From NCBI RefSeq assembly GCF_009469765.1, contig NZ_SSSQ01000005.1:184149-248148 (forward strand): a stretch of 64,000 nucleotides of DNA, written 5' to 3'. The number at the start of each line of letters is the position of its first letter. The stretch's first letter is position 1. This stretch comes from Dechloromonas hortensis (lineage in GTDB: Bacteria > Pseudomonadota > Gammaproteobacteria > Burkholderiales > Rhodocyclaceae). Under the pieces are notes generated by a model. It saw only the letters and a list, made by a program, of their open reading frames with translations, ran no database searches and was not told the origin of the DNA. The position numbers were made by a program, and so were the translations under genes. Shown in pieces: positions 50,079 through 58,354 of the stretch.

Positions 50079-50762
50079 ATGCTGATCACCATCGACAACG
50101 TTTTGACCCCGGAAGAGCTGTCCACCGCCAGAGAGTTGCTGGCCCGCTCCAACTGGTCGAGCGGTCAACTAACGGCCGGCCTGCAGGCCGCCCGCGCCAA
50201 GAACAACGAACAACTGGCCGAAAATGCCGAGCATTTGCCGGCCCTGCGCCGCCTGGTACTGCAGGCCCTGAACCGCAATGCCACCTTCTTTACGGCGGCG
50301 TTGCCGCTGAAAATCCTGCCGCCTTTTTTCAACCGCTACAGCGGCGACAGCAACTACTACGGCTTCCACACCGACAACGCCATGCGCCAGATGCCGGACG
50401 GCAGCGGCTACGTGCGGGCCGACGTCTCGGCGACGCTGTTCTTCTCCGAGCCCGACGACTACGAAGGCGGCCTGCTCACCATCGAGGATACCTTCGGCAA
50501 GCACGGCCTGAAGCTCAAGGCCGGCAGCATGGTCGTCTATCCCTCGACCTCGATCCACGAAGTGGCGCCGGTCACCCGGGGCGAGCGCGTTTCCTGCTTC
50601 ATGTTCATGCAGAGCATGGTGCGCGACCCCGGCCAGCGCCGCATGCTCTACGACATGGACATGGCGCTGCTCGACCTGCGCGAAGCGCATGGCGACAGCG
50701 ACCCGGTCGTTCGCCTGACCGGCTGCTACCACAACCTGCTGCGTCGCTGGGCGGATTCGTGA
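50079..50762 (+). CDS. piuC: PKHD-type Fe(II)/2-oxoglutarate dioxygenase (PiuC/YbiX)
   Basis: A 227-residue protein. YYGFHTDNAMRQ gives the His-x-Asp iron pair near residue 97 and SIHEVAPVTRGERVSCFMFMQS gives the distal His and the Arg for 2-oxoglutarate. The opening LITIDNVLTPEELSTARELL and the end NLLRRWADS are PiuC blocks. Family members are co-encoded with siderophore TonB receptors (PiuA/Fiu), as here. The substrate is undetermined. Confidence 0.93.
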   Translation: MLITIDNVLTPEELSTARELLARSNWSSGQLTAGLQAARAKNNEQLAENAEHLPALRRLVLQALNRNATFFTAALPLKILPPFFNRYSGDSNYYGFHTDNAMRQMPDGSGYVRADVSATLFFSEPDDYEGGLLTIEDTFGKHGLKLKAGSMVVYPSTSIHEVAPVTRGERVSCFMFMQSMVRDPGQRRMLYDMDMALLDLREAHGDSDPVVRLTGCYHNLLRRWADS

Positions 50763-50775
50763 TGCGTGAATTCAT

Positions 50776-50856
50776 GTCATTCCCGCGAAAGCGAGAATCC
50801 AGACGGCGGCCAATGTCTTCTGAACATCTCTGGATTCCCGCCGACGCGGGAATGAC
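50776..50856. repeat. Dispersed inverted repeat of the ATTCCCGC/GCGGGAAT class
   Basis: Two imperfect 27-base arms, beginning GTCATTCCCGCG and ending CGCGGGAATGAC, face each other across a 27-base centre. This sequence class is a common dispersed intergenic repeat in proteobacteria. It separates piuC from the oxidase gene and may act as a terminator or mRNA-stabilising hairpin. Confidence 0.85.
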
Positions 50857-50875
50857 GGAGTGGGGGGGCTAAGCG

Positions 50876-52051
50876 ATGTTCAACGCTCCACTGCTCGACG
50901 GCATTCCGCGCGACATCGTCGCGCTCGCCGACTACGAGGCCTATGCCCGCCGCCGGCTCGACGACAACGCCTGGGCCTATCTCGATGGCGCTGCAGCCGA
51001 CGAACTGACGCAGGCCTGGAACCGCGCCGCCTTCGACCGCCGTGCCTTGCTGCCACGCGTGATGGCCGATGTTGCCGGCGGCCATTGCCGGACGACGCTG
51101 TTCGGCCACGAACTGCCCAGCCCGGTGCTGCTGGCGCCGGTCGCCTGGCAAAAACTGTTTCACCCGGAAGGCGAACTGGCCACCGCTTATGCCGCCTCGG
51201 CACTGGGCGCCGGCTTCGTGCTCAGCACGCTGGCCACCTGCCAGATCGAGGAAGTGGCGGCGGCCGCACGCCAGGGCGGCGATGGGCCGCGCTGGTTCCA
51301 GCTTTACCTGCAGCCCGAACGCAGCCTGAATGCCGAACTCGTCCAGCGCGCCGAGGCCGCCGGTTACGAGGCCATCGTGTTCACCGTCGATGCGCCGCTA
51401 CACGGCATCCGCAATCGCGAGCAGCGCGTTGGCTTCCAACTGCCGCCAGGCATCGAGGCGGTCAATCTGCGCCGCCCGGCGCAGCCTGACGATACCGAGG
51501 GCGCCGCCCGGCGGACCCGTTCGGATGCCGAAAAGCGTGCCCGGCGCGGGCCGAGCGCCGTCTTCGACGACCTCATGCCGCATGCGCCGACCTGGCGCGA
51601 TCTCGACTGGCTGCTGGCGACGACGCGGCTGCCGGTCGTCGTCAAGGGCATCCTGCACCCGGATGATGCGGTTCGTGCGGTCGACCTCGGCGCAGCCGGC
51701 ATTATCGTTTCCAACCACGGCGGCCGCACGCTCGACACGCTGCCGGCCAGCCTCGACGCCTTGCCGGCCGTCGCCGACCGCCTGCTTGGCCGCGTTCCCA
51801 TCCTGCTCGATGGCGGTATCCGGCGCGGGACCGACATCTTCAAGGCGATCGCCCTCGGCGCCTCGGCGGTGCTGATCGGCCGCCCCTACATCCACGCCCT
51901 GGCCGCCGCCGGCCCGCTCGGCGTCGCCCACGTGCTGCGCCTGCTGCAGGACGAACTGGAGGCGACCATGGCCTTGTGCGGCGTCGCCAGTCTGGACCGT
52001 ATTTCCACCGATTATTTCAAAGACCCTTCTTTCAGGAGAACCGACCCATGA
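50876..52051 (+). CDS. FMN-dependent alpha-hydroxy-acid oxidase/dehydrogenase
   Basis: A 391-residue member of the lactate oxidase/glycolate oxidase family. Landmarks: N-terminal ALADYEAYARRRL...AWAYLDGAAADE, VLLAPVAWQKLFHPEGE, WFQLYLQPER, VFTVDAPLHGIRNRE, LPVVVKGILHPDDA, the catalytic SNHGGRTLDTLPAS and LLDGGIRRGTDIFKAIALGA for FMN phosphate. It oxidises an L-2-hydroxy acid, reducing O2 or a quinone; the exact substrate is not assignable. Its stop overlaps the start of the iron-binding-protein gene (ATGA), an odd pairing. Confidence 0.88.
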   Translation: MFNAPLLDGIPRDIVALADYEAYARRRLDDNAWAYLDGAAADELTQAWNRAAFDRRALLPRVMADVAGGHCRTTLFGHELPSPVLLAPVAWQKLFHPEGELATAYAASALGAGFVLSTLATCQIEEVAAAARQGGDGPRWFQLYLQPERSLNAELVQRAEAAGYEAIVFTVDAPLHGIRNREQRVGFQLPPGIEAVNLRRPAQPDDTEGAARRTRSDAEKRARRGPSAVFDDLMPHAPTWRDLDWLLATTRLPVVVKGILHPDDAVRAVDLGAAGIIVSNHGGRTLDTLPASLDALPAVADRLLGRVPILLDGGIRRGTDIFKAIALGASAVLIGRPYIHALAAAGPLGVAHVLRLLQDELEATMALCGVASLDRISTDYFKDPSFRRTDP

Positions 52052-53064
52052 ACAAGAAACTGACGCTGCTCGCGCTGCTGCTGGCGACCACCGGCTTCGC
52101 CGCCCAGGCCCAGGAAAAGGTACTCAACCTCTATTCCGCCCGCCACTACCAGACCGACGAGAAGCTCTACGACAACTTCACCAAGCAGACCGGTATCAAG
52201 ATCAACCGCATCGAAGGCAAGGAGGAAGAGTTGATGGAGCGCATCCGCAACGAAGGCGCCAACAGCCCGGCCGATGTCTTCGTGACTGTCGATGCGGCCC
52301 GCCTGGCGACAGCCGATGCCCTCGGCCTGTTCGCTCCGGTCAAGTCGAAGACGCTGGAAGCGCGCATCCCGGCCCACCTGCACACCGACACCTGGTTCGC
52401 CTTCTCGACCCGCGCCCGCGTCATCATCTACAACCGCAATGCGGTCAAGGCGGAAGACGTCGCCACCTACGAATCGCTGGCCGACCCCAAGCTCAAGGGC
52501 AAGCTGTGCAGCCGTTCCGGCGCCCATCCCTACAACCTGTCGCTGGTTTCCTCACTGATTGCGCATGATGGCGAAGCGAAGACCGAAGAGTGGGCCAAGG
52601 GCGTCGTCGCCAATTTCGCCCGTGCCCCGAAGGGCGGCGACACTGACCAGATCAAGGCGGTGGCGGCCGGCGAATGTGGCGTCGCCGTCTCCAATACCTA
52701 CTACCTGGCGCGCCTGATCCGTTCCGACAAGATCGATGACCGCCGGATGATGGAGCGCATTGGCATTGTCTGGCCCAACCAGTCCAGTCATGGCACCCAC
52801 ATCAACATTTCCGGGGCTGGTGTCGTCAAGACCTCGAAGAACCAGGAAGTGGCCGTCAAGTTCCTCGAATACCTAGCCAGCGACGATGCCCAGCGCTATT
52901 TCGCCGACGGCAACAACGAATGGCCGGTGGTCGCCAGCGTCGTCACCAACAACCCGGCGCTGGAAGCGATGGGCAAGTTCAAGGCCGACACGCTGCCGAT
53001 CGGCACGCTGGCCAAGAACATCGTTGCCGCCCAGAAACTGCTCGACCGCGCCGGCTACCGCTAA
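52048..53064 (+). CDS. Ferric-iron ABC transporter substrate-binding protein (FbpA/FutA type)
   Basis: A 338-residue periplasmic protein with a signal peptide ending AQA-QE. It opens VLNLYSARHYQTDEKLYDNF and carries the tyrosine pair in SNTYYLARL near residue 222, which holds Fe3+ in FbpA-like proteins. CAGGAGAAC precedes the ATG at 52048, which overlaps the oxidase stop by 4 bases; the frame extends upstream inside the oxidase. No permease or ATPase gene follows, so the membrane components must lie elsewhere. Confidence 0.92.
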   Translation: MNKKLTLLALLLATTGFAAQAQEKVLNLYSARHYQTDEKLYDNFTKQTGIKINRIEGKEEELMERIRNEGANSPADVFVTVDAARLATADALGLFAPVKSKTLEARIPAHLHTDTWFAFSTRARVIIYNRNAVKAEDVATYESLADPKLKGKLCSRSGAHPYNLSLVSSLIAHDGEAKTEEWAKGVVANFARAPKGGDTDQIKAVAAGECGVAVSNTYYLARLIRSDKIDDRRMMERIGIVWPNQSSHGTHINISGAGVVKTSKNQEVAVKFLEYLASDDAQRYFADGNNEWPVVASVVTNNPALEAMGKFKADTLPIGTLAKNIVAAQKLLDRAGYR

Positions 53065-53069
53065 GCACA

Positions 53070-53091
53070 CAGGCCCGGCTGGCCGGGCCTG
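53070..53091 (+). terminator. Perfect GC hairpin after the iron-binding protein
   Basis: CAGGCCCGGC and GCCGGGCCTG are perfect arms 5 bases after the stop. The following bases are only moderately T-rich, so termination strength is uncertain. Confidence 0.55.
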
Positions 53092-53123
53092 ATTCGTTTC
53101 AAACCGCTGTTGATGGAATTGCC

Positions 53124-54248
53124 ATGAATCGTCGTCAATTACTGCTCACCCTGGCCGGTCTGGCCGCCATGCCGAAACTGGCGCTGGCCGCCGGCACCTC
53201 CAGTCAGGCCGTGCTCGGGGCCGCCTGGCGCGGCCCGAACAAGAGCGATTCCTATTTTGCCGGCGCCCTGGTCGCCGACTGGGAAAGCCGCAAGCTCGCC
53301 ATCCGCTATGCCGTTCCCTTGCCGACCCGGCCGCACGGCCTGCTCGGTGAGGCCGATGGCAGCCTGCTGGTGGTCGGTGTCCGGCCCGGTACCTGGTTGC
53401 TACGTTGTGATGACAAGGGGCAACTGATGCAGCAGGTCCGGCTCGATGCAGAGGGCTCGCCGACCCGTCTGAACGGCCATATCGTGCTCGGTGCCAAGGG
53501 CGACGTGCTGTACACCACCGAAACCGATCTCCAGAGCGGGCGCGGCCGGATCGGTGTGCGCGATCGGCAGAGCCTAAAGAAACTGGCCGAATGGGATACC
53601 CACGGCGTCGATCCGCACCAGCTGGTGCTCGACCACGAAGGGCAGCTGATCGTCGCCAATGGCGGCGTGCCACGTACCCCGGCCGACAAGAAATACGACC
53701 TGCACCGCATGGACCCGTCGCTGGTCCGGCTCGATGCTAAAAATGGCCAGTTGCTGCGCCAGTGGAAGCTGGACGACCCGCGCCTCAGCTTGCGTCACCT
53801 GGCCTGGAGCCAGAGCCCGGTCGATGCCGATGCCTACCTCGGCATCGCGATCCAGGCCGAGCACGACGAAGCGGGCAAGCGGGCGGCGGCGCCGATTCTC
53901 GCCATTCTCGACGACGACAAACTGTTTGTTCCGACCCGCGCCAATGATGGTATCGGCTACGCCGGCGACATCACCGCTGCCTATAACGGCGGTTTCGCAC
54001 TGTCCAGCAACCAGGCCGGTCTCGCTCAGTTGTGGCACCCGGGTAGCCCGGACAAGCTGACACCGATCGTCGAGCTGCAGGAAGCCTATGCGCTGGCCGG
54101 CTGGCAAGGGCCGGGCAAGGGCGGCGGCGTGCTGGTCGCCACCGCTCTCGGCCTGGTCCGCTGGCACCCGACGGCCAAGCCGGCCATGCTGCCCTGGCCG
54201 CAGCCGATGGCGCTGGACAACCACTGGGTCTTGCTCAGCGAAGCCTGA
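53124..54248 (+). CDS. DUF1513-family exported protein
   Basis: A 374-residue protein with a signal peptide (MNRRQLLLTLAGLAAMPKLALA). The mature chain has repeated strands suggesting a beta-propeller: ADWESRKLAIRYAVPLPTRPHG, GVDPHQLVLDHEGQLIVANGG and DITAAYNGGFALSSNQAG. DUF1513 proteins are found with iron-uptake genes such as imelysin and EfeO-like clusters. Here it follows the ferric-binding protein by 59 bases. Biochemical function is unknown. Confidence 0.8.
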   Translation: MNRRQLLLTLAGLAAMPKLALAAGTSSQAVLGAAWRGPNKSDSYFAGALVADWESRKLAIRYAVPLPTRPHGLLGEADGSLLVVGVRPGTWLLRCDDKGQLMQQVRLDAEGSPTRLNGHIVLGAKGDVLYTTETDLQSGRGRIGVRDRQSLKKLAEWDTHGVDPHQLVLDHEGQLIVANGGVPRTPADKKYDLHRMDPSLVRLDAKNGQLLRQWKLDDPRLSLRHLAWSQSPVDADAYLGIAIQAEHDEAGKRAAAPILAILDDDKLFVPTRANDGIGYAGDITAAYNGGFALSSNQAGLAQLWHPGSPDKLTPIVELQEAYALAGWQGPGKGGGVLVATALGLVRWHPTAKPAMLPWPQPMALDNHWVLLSEA

Positions 54249-54323
54249 GCAGAGTGGGACGACTTGGCGGTGGTTCAGGCGCGGTGAGCCGCTGTAAAAC
54301 TGGGCAGCAGGTTTACTTCGTCA

Positions 54324-54527
54324 TCATTTACCTGAAGACCTGGCGTCATCCAGGGATTGGGCCATCTGTTGGGTGGTATCAAGCTCAGCGTCCCGCAATG
54401 GTAATTCGGACGCAGGCGTGGGTTGCGCAGTTTGGGGCGCCTGGTTTCGCTCAGTGCCTTTTGTGCGCTCCCTGCCACGCTTGAACACTGCTTCAACGCA
54501 ACCGGATTTGATAGTCAGTTTGCTCAT
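54324..54527 (-). CDS. Small hypothetical ORF (67 residues)
   Basis: A possible short gene starting 12 bases after the stop of the 90-residue ORF on the same strand. The N-terminus MSKLTIKSGCVEAVFKRGRER is basic and the rest is polar and low-complexity. No family is recognised and the ribosome site is weak. The surrounding 54249-54539 contains nothing else I can support. Confidence 0.3.
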   Translation of the reverse strand: MSKLTIKSGCVEAVFKRGRERTKGTERNQAPQTAQPTPASELPLRDAELDTTQQMAQSLDDARSSGK

Positions 54528-54539
54528 TTCGAGACCAGC

Positions 54540-54812
54540 TTAGGGCAACTCGACGATACAGAAGTAATCTGGCTCGCCGAATAGCATGCTGACGAAAACC
54601 CGGCCAGGGTTACACTGCAGGCATTCCCGGATATCTTCAGCACCGCTGGGCAATTCATCGACCCCAAGCTCAAAAACGTGATTGCCCTCGCTAGCGAGGC
54701 CGCTTAACAGGTCTTCAGCGTTCAAGTAGCTATCAGCTTCCGTGTGGACAGTCCCATAGGTGTATTGCTCAGGCTTGTCATGGCTGGGGACGAGTGCGGC
54801 GAGATAGAACAT
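54540..54812 (-). CDS. Hypothetical acidic protein (90 residues)
   Basis: Starts at the ATG at 54812 with AAGGA eight bases upstream; the open frame extends further but this start has the best ribosome site. The product is a small acidic soluble protein: MFYLAALVPSHDKPE at the start, then DSYLNAEDLLSGLASEG and a C-terminal GEPDYFCIVELP. I do not recognise it. It is divergent from the exonuclease gene. Codon use looks less GC-biased than the neighbouring iron genes, in keeping with an accessory patch. Confidence 0.55.
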   Translation of the reverse strand: MFYLAALVPSHDKPEQYTYGTVHTEADSYLNAEDLLSGLASEGNHVFELGVDELPSGAEDIRECLQCNPGRVFVSMLFGEPDYFCIVELP

Positions 54813-54922
54813 GATGGCGTCCTTGGGTAGGGAGCGCTGACTATAAGCAAGTTCCCGGCACCTTGGCAAATGAGACAATTGGCGCCAATGAATTGCGAAT
54901 TGAACCGCCAGGGGAATGAATT

Positions 54923-55537
54923 TTGGACGCTGTAGCTGTAATCGACTTTGAAACGACTGGTTTGTCCCCCGCACAGGGGGATCGTGCGACTGAAATAGCG
55001 GCCGTCATTCTCGAAAACGGCAAGGTCGTGGACCGTTACCAGAGCTTGATGAACGCCGGCGTGCGCATCCCTTCGTTCATCGAGGAGCTCACCGGGATTT
55101 CGAATGCCATGATTCGCCAGGCGCCAACGGCGGCCAACGTCATGCGAGAAGTCTCGGACTTCGTTGGCGACATTCCCCTCGTTGCCCACAATGCCTCATT
55201 CGACTGCAAGTTCTGGGATGCGGAGGTGGCGCGCATCAACCTCACCAGACGGCAGGAGTTCGCATGCTCACTGCTGCTTGCAAGGCGTCTCCTCCCACAG
55301 GCCCCAAGCCACAAACTCGGTGCCCTCGTCGAATTCGCCAATCTGCCGTTGGCAGGCCGCGCTCACCGGGCTTTAGCTGATGCCGAGATGGCGGCCAGCC
55401 TTCTGACGCACCTGGCAGATGAGTTGCGGAGCAGGTATGGGATTCGTCAGGTGACGCATGAATTGCTGCGCAAGATTCAAGGCGTCCCCAAGGCGAAGGT
55501 CGAACAGCTCCTGGCAAAACATCAACAGTCTCAGTAG
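54923..55537 (+). CDS. DEDDh 3'-5' exonuclease (DnaQ-like)
   Basis: A 204-residue protein with a TTG start preceded by GGGGA. Exo I is VIDFETTGLSP (D-x-E), Exo II is LVAHNASFDCKFW and Exo III is HRALADAEMAASLL (H-x4-D), the full DEDDh set. It resembles DNA polymerase III epsilon-type proofreading domains but has its own C-terminal tail of about 35 residues. The role is DNA or RNA end trimming; the cellular partner is unknown. The GST gene follows after 6 bases. Confidence 0.82.
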   Translation: MDAVAVIDFETTGLSPAQGDRATEIAAVILENGKVVDRYQSLMNAGVRIPSFIEELTGISNAMIRQAPTAANVMREVSDFVGDIPLVAHNASFDCKFWDAEVARINLTRRQEFACSLLLARRLLPQAPSHKLGALVEFANLPLAGRAHRALADAEMAASLLTHLADELRSRYGIRQVTHELLRKIQGVPKAKVEQLLAKHQQSQ

Positions 55538-55543
55538 CTGAGC

Positions 55544-56185
55544 ATGCAAAAACCACTGCTCTACACCTACCGCCGATGCCCATACGCAATGCGAGCAAGA
55601 ATGGCGCTCTTGGTCGCTGGCATCGAATTCGACGCGCATGAGGTGTCGTTACGAGGCAAGCCTTCGGAGATGCTGACCCTTTCACCGAAGGGCTCGGTTC
55701 CCGTCATGCTTCTGCCGGATGGCACCGTATTGGAGCAAAGCTGGGACATCATGTGCTGGGCGCTGAGCCAGGACGCAACCAGGAGTTGGTGGGAACCGGC
55801 TCAATCGACTGAAAACCTGGACTGGCTGGCCAGGAACGACGGTGGGTTCAAACACCATCTCGACCGGTATAAATACTCGGAGCGTTACAACGAGACAGAC
55901 CGGACTGGACATCGTGAAAATGCGCTCGCAACCTTTCTCAGGCCGCTAAGCAGTCGGCTGGAACAGCGCAGCTTCCTTGGCGGAAGCGAGCCCTGTGCAA
56001 CCGACCTCGCGCTCTTCCCGTTCGTGCGGCAATTCGCGGCGGTGGAGCCGGATTGGTTTGAACTGTTGCAACTGCCAGCGCTACAGGCATGGCTGGCCAA
56101 CTGGCTTTCCAGCCCCTTGTTTCTGCACTGCATGTACAAACTACCCGGTCAAACGACTGTGCCATTTCCATCGTCAGGGTACTAG
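55544..56185 (+). CDS. Glutathione S-transferase (Grx2-like N-terminus)
   Basis: A 213-residue protein. The N-terminal thioredoxin fold has LYTYRRCPYAMRARMAL, a CPYA redox-type motif, followed by SPKGSVPVMLLPDG and EQSWDIMCWA, with the cis-Pro and glutathione-contact positions of GSTs. The C-terminal helical domain contains ATDLALFPFVRQFA. It probably conjugates or reduces with glutathione. Its stop overlaps the end of a DUF1330 remnant on the other strand. Confidence 0.8.
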   Translation: MQKPLLYTYRRCPYAMRARMALLVAGIEFDAHEVSLRGKPSEMLTLSPKGSVPVMLLPDGTVLEQSWDIMCWALSQDATRSWWEPAQSTENLDWLARNDGGFKHHLDRYKYSERYNETDRTGHRENALATFLRPLSSRLEQRSFLGGSEPCATDLALFPFVRQFAAVEPDWFELLQLPALQAWLANWLSSPLFLHCMYKLPGQTTVPFPSSGY

Positions 56186-56298
56186 GTGTCGCTGCTAGGC
56201 AGGCTGTCGTCAGTGGCCGTTGCCTGCGCCACGCTGTCGAACTCGATCACCAGCGTGCGCTGCTTCAGGCCTTGCTCGTACACCTTCGCAGGTGCACC
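56182..56298 (-). pseudogene. Truncated DUF1330-like gene fragment
   Basis: The minus strand encodes VYEQGLKQRTLVIEFDSVAQ, strongly like the central strand of DUF1330 proteins, then runs into a stop at 56182 after about 17 more residues. There is no start and the first half of the family is missing upstream, where the TauE-type gene ends. It is a remnant left by deletion or rearrangement. Confidence 0.5.
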
Positions 56299-56321
56299 TA
56301 ACCACGATGTGTTGCGATCGT

Positions 56322-57095
56322 CTATTTCAGCAGGAGCTGTTTAAGTAGTAACCAAAGGGCTGTGCCAAGGATCATCCAGGCGAAGGCGGTCTTCATCGTC
56401 CGCTCCGGAAGCCGGTGGGCCAACGAGACGCCGAGCGATACGGTGAATAAGCCGCCGATGGCCAACGGCAAACCGATTGACCAGTCTACTTGTCGAGCAC
56501 CACCGTAAGTCATCAGGGCGACAATTGAACAGGGGGTCACAAGGGCCAGGGAGAGGCTTTGGGCGACTGTCTGCCGTTGGCCGAAACAACCGGTGAAGAT
56601 GGGCGTTGCGACCAATCCGCCGCCCACACCGAGCAGCCCCATGCAGGCACCACCGACAATGCCGACCAGGGGCATCAATTTAAGGTTGAAACGGCTATGC
56701 GTCTCGACCGGACTGGGGGTTCGCCGTTGCGACAGCAAGCGGAGCGCCAGGATGAGGAGGCAGACGCTAAAGACCGTACGCAAGACATTCGGATTCAAGC
56801 CGGTTGCCACATAGGCGACAACCAGCGTGGTGGCTGAAGCGAGCAATCCGATTTGAATGGCGGCTCGCCAGGGTATGGGGTGACGCCGGGTATACCGCCA
56901 CCACCCGACAAGCAGAATCGGCACCATCATGGCCAGTGAGGTTCCCTGAGCCAGGGCTTGCTCCATGCCAAAGGCCAGCGCCAGGAAAGGAATGGCGATG
57001 ATGCCGCCACCGATACCGAACAGCCCGCCAAAGAAGCCCAATGCAGCGCCCAGCGCGAGGATGGAGAGAAGATCGACAATTGCCAGGAGATGCAT
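56322..57095 (-). CDS. TauE/SafE-family membrane transporter
   Basis: A 257-residue protein with about eight helices. Two inverted half-motifs, FFGGLFGIGGGIIAIPFL and CMGLLGVGGGLVATPIF, are the TSUP family signature. It exports sulfite, sulfonates or organic acids. I start it at the ATG at 57095; the frame runs on upstream without family sequence. It lies 70 bases after the tartrate-dehydrogenase stop on the same strand, so it may export a product or analogue of that pathway, but this is only context. Confidence 0.85.
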   Translation of the reverse strand: MHLLAIVDLLSILALGAALGFFGGLFGIGGGIIAIPFLALAFGMEQALAQGTSLAMMVPILLVGWWRYTRRHPIPWRAAIQIGLLASATTLVVAYVATGLNPNVLRTVFSVCLLILALRLLSQRRTPSPVETHSRFNLKLMPLVGIVGGACMGLLGVGGGLVATPIFTGCFGQRQTVAQSLSLALVTPCSIVALMTYGGARQVDWSIGLPLAIGGLFTVSLGVSLAHRLPERTMKTAFAWMILGTALWLLLKQLLLK

Positions 57096-57165
57096 TGAAT
57101 GGATTTTCCGGATCGGTTGAGGTTGGCGGTATGGGCTGGGAAAGTATGAAATCGGGGGGGCGCGG

Positions 57166-58254
57166 CTATGAAGCCAGGGCCTCCAGCGTCGCGGCAATGG
57201 CTTTGCCGGCTTCGCTGGTCGTTGCCGTACCGCCCATGTCCGGTGTGCGTGGACCGCTGACCAATACGGTCTTGATGGCCTGCATGATGCCGTCGTGGGC
57301 CGCCTTGTATTTCGTGTCGCCTTGACCCAGAAAGTCGAGCATCATCGCCCCGGACCAGACCATGGCGATCGGGTTGGCGATAGCTTTTCCTGCGATGTCG
57401 GGGGCCGAGCCATGCACCGGTTCGAAGAGGGAAGGGAATGTCCGCTCGGGATTGAGGTTGGCCGATGGCGCGATGCCGATGGTGCCCGTGCAGGCCGGTC
57501 CCAGGTCGGAAAGGATGTCGCCAAACAGGTTGGAGGCAACGACCACGTCGAAACGCTCCGGGCTGAGGACGAAGCGGGCGGTCAGAATATCGATGTGGTA
57601 CTTGTCCCAGTGCACCGCCGGGTAGTCTTTGCCCATGCTTTCGACGCGCTCGTCCCAATACGGCATGCTGATCGCAATGCCGTTCGACTTGGTGGCCGAG
57701 GTCAGATGTTTTTTGGGGCGGCTCTGCGCCAGATCGAACGCATATTTCAGGATTCGATCGACGCCCTTGCGGGTAAAAATTGATTCCTGGATCACCATTT
57801 CGCGATCCGTTCCTTCGAAGAGACGACCGCCCACCGACGAGTATTCGCCTTCGGTGTTTTCCCGGACGACATAGAAATCAATATCGCCGACTTTGCGATT
57901 CGCCAGCGGGCAGGGCACGCCCGGCATCAGGCGGACCGGCCGGAGATTGACGTATTGGTCGAAATCGCGCCGGAACTTGATCAGCGATCCCCAGAGGGAG
58001 ACATGGTCGGGCACCGTTGCGGGCCAGCCGACCGCGCCGAAATAGATGGCGTCAAAGCCTTTCAGTTGCTCGAACCAGTCATCCGGCATCATCTTGCCGT
58101 GCTGCAGGTAATAGTCGCAGTTCGCCCATTCGAAAGTTGTGAATTCGAGATCAATCGCGAATTTTCTCGCGGCTACTTCCAGGACACGCAAACCCTCGGG
58201 CATGACTTCCTGGCCAATGCCATCACCGGCGATCACCGCGATTTTGTGCTTCAT
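57166..58254 (-). CDS. ttuC: Tartrate dehydrogenase / decarboxylase (TtuC/DmlA type)
   Basis: A 362-residue beta-decarboxylating dehydrogenase. IAVIAGDGIGQEV binds NAD, WGSLIKFRRDFDQYVNLRPVRL and the YVVRENTEGEYSSVGGR block are family-typical, and ASNLFGDILSDLGPA with FEPVHGSAPDIAGK complete the active site. Loop sequences match the tartrate/D-malate group more than LeuB. It oxidises tartrate or D-malate with NAD+. AGAGGAAA precedes the ATG. It is divergent from a LysR gene, with a 19-base dyad between them. Confidence 0.88.
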   Translation of the reverse strand: MKHKIAVIAGDGIGQEVMPEGLRVLEVAARKFAIDLEFTTFEWANCDYYLQHGKMMPDDWFEQLKGFDAIYFGAVGWPATVPDHVSLWGSLIKFRRDFDQYVNLRPVRLMPGVPCPLANRKVGDIDFYVVRENTEGEYSSVGGRLFEGTDREMVIQESIFTRKGVDRILKYAFDLAQSRPKKHLTSATKSNGIAISMPYWDERVESMGKDYPAVHWDKYHIDILTARFVLSPERFDVVVASNLFGDILSDLGPACTGTIGIAPSANLNPERTFPSLFEPVHGSAPDIAGKAIANPIAMVWSGAMMLDFLGQGDTKYKAAHDGIMQAIKTVLVSGPRTPDMGGTATTSEAGKAIAATLEALAS

Positions 58255-58313
58255 GTCGATTTCCTCTGTAGTGAATGGATGACAGGTTTGGCTAGCTTAG
58301 AGGTCACGAAAAT

Positions 58314-58332
58314 ATTTACAATCCGTGCAAAT
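58314..58332. promoter_or_regulatory. LysR-type T-N11-A dyad between ttuC and lysR
   Basis: ATTTACAATCCGTGCAAAT is a near-perfect dyad of the form ATTT-n-CA-n5-TG-n-AAAT with T-N11-A geometry. It is centred in the 100-base divergent gap, where a LysR activator would bind. Confidence 0.65.
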
Positions 58333-58354
58333 GTGAATCCTATGGATACGATTC

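Noticed and set aside
56186..56321. Insertion-sequence end between the GST and the TauE-type gene
   Set aside because: No terminal inverted repeats or transposase fragment; the translated fragment resembles DUF1330 instead.
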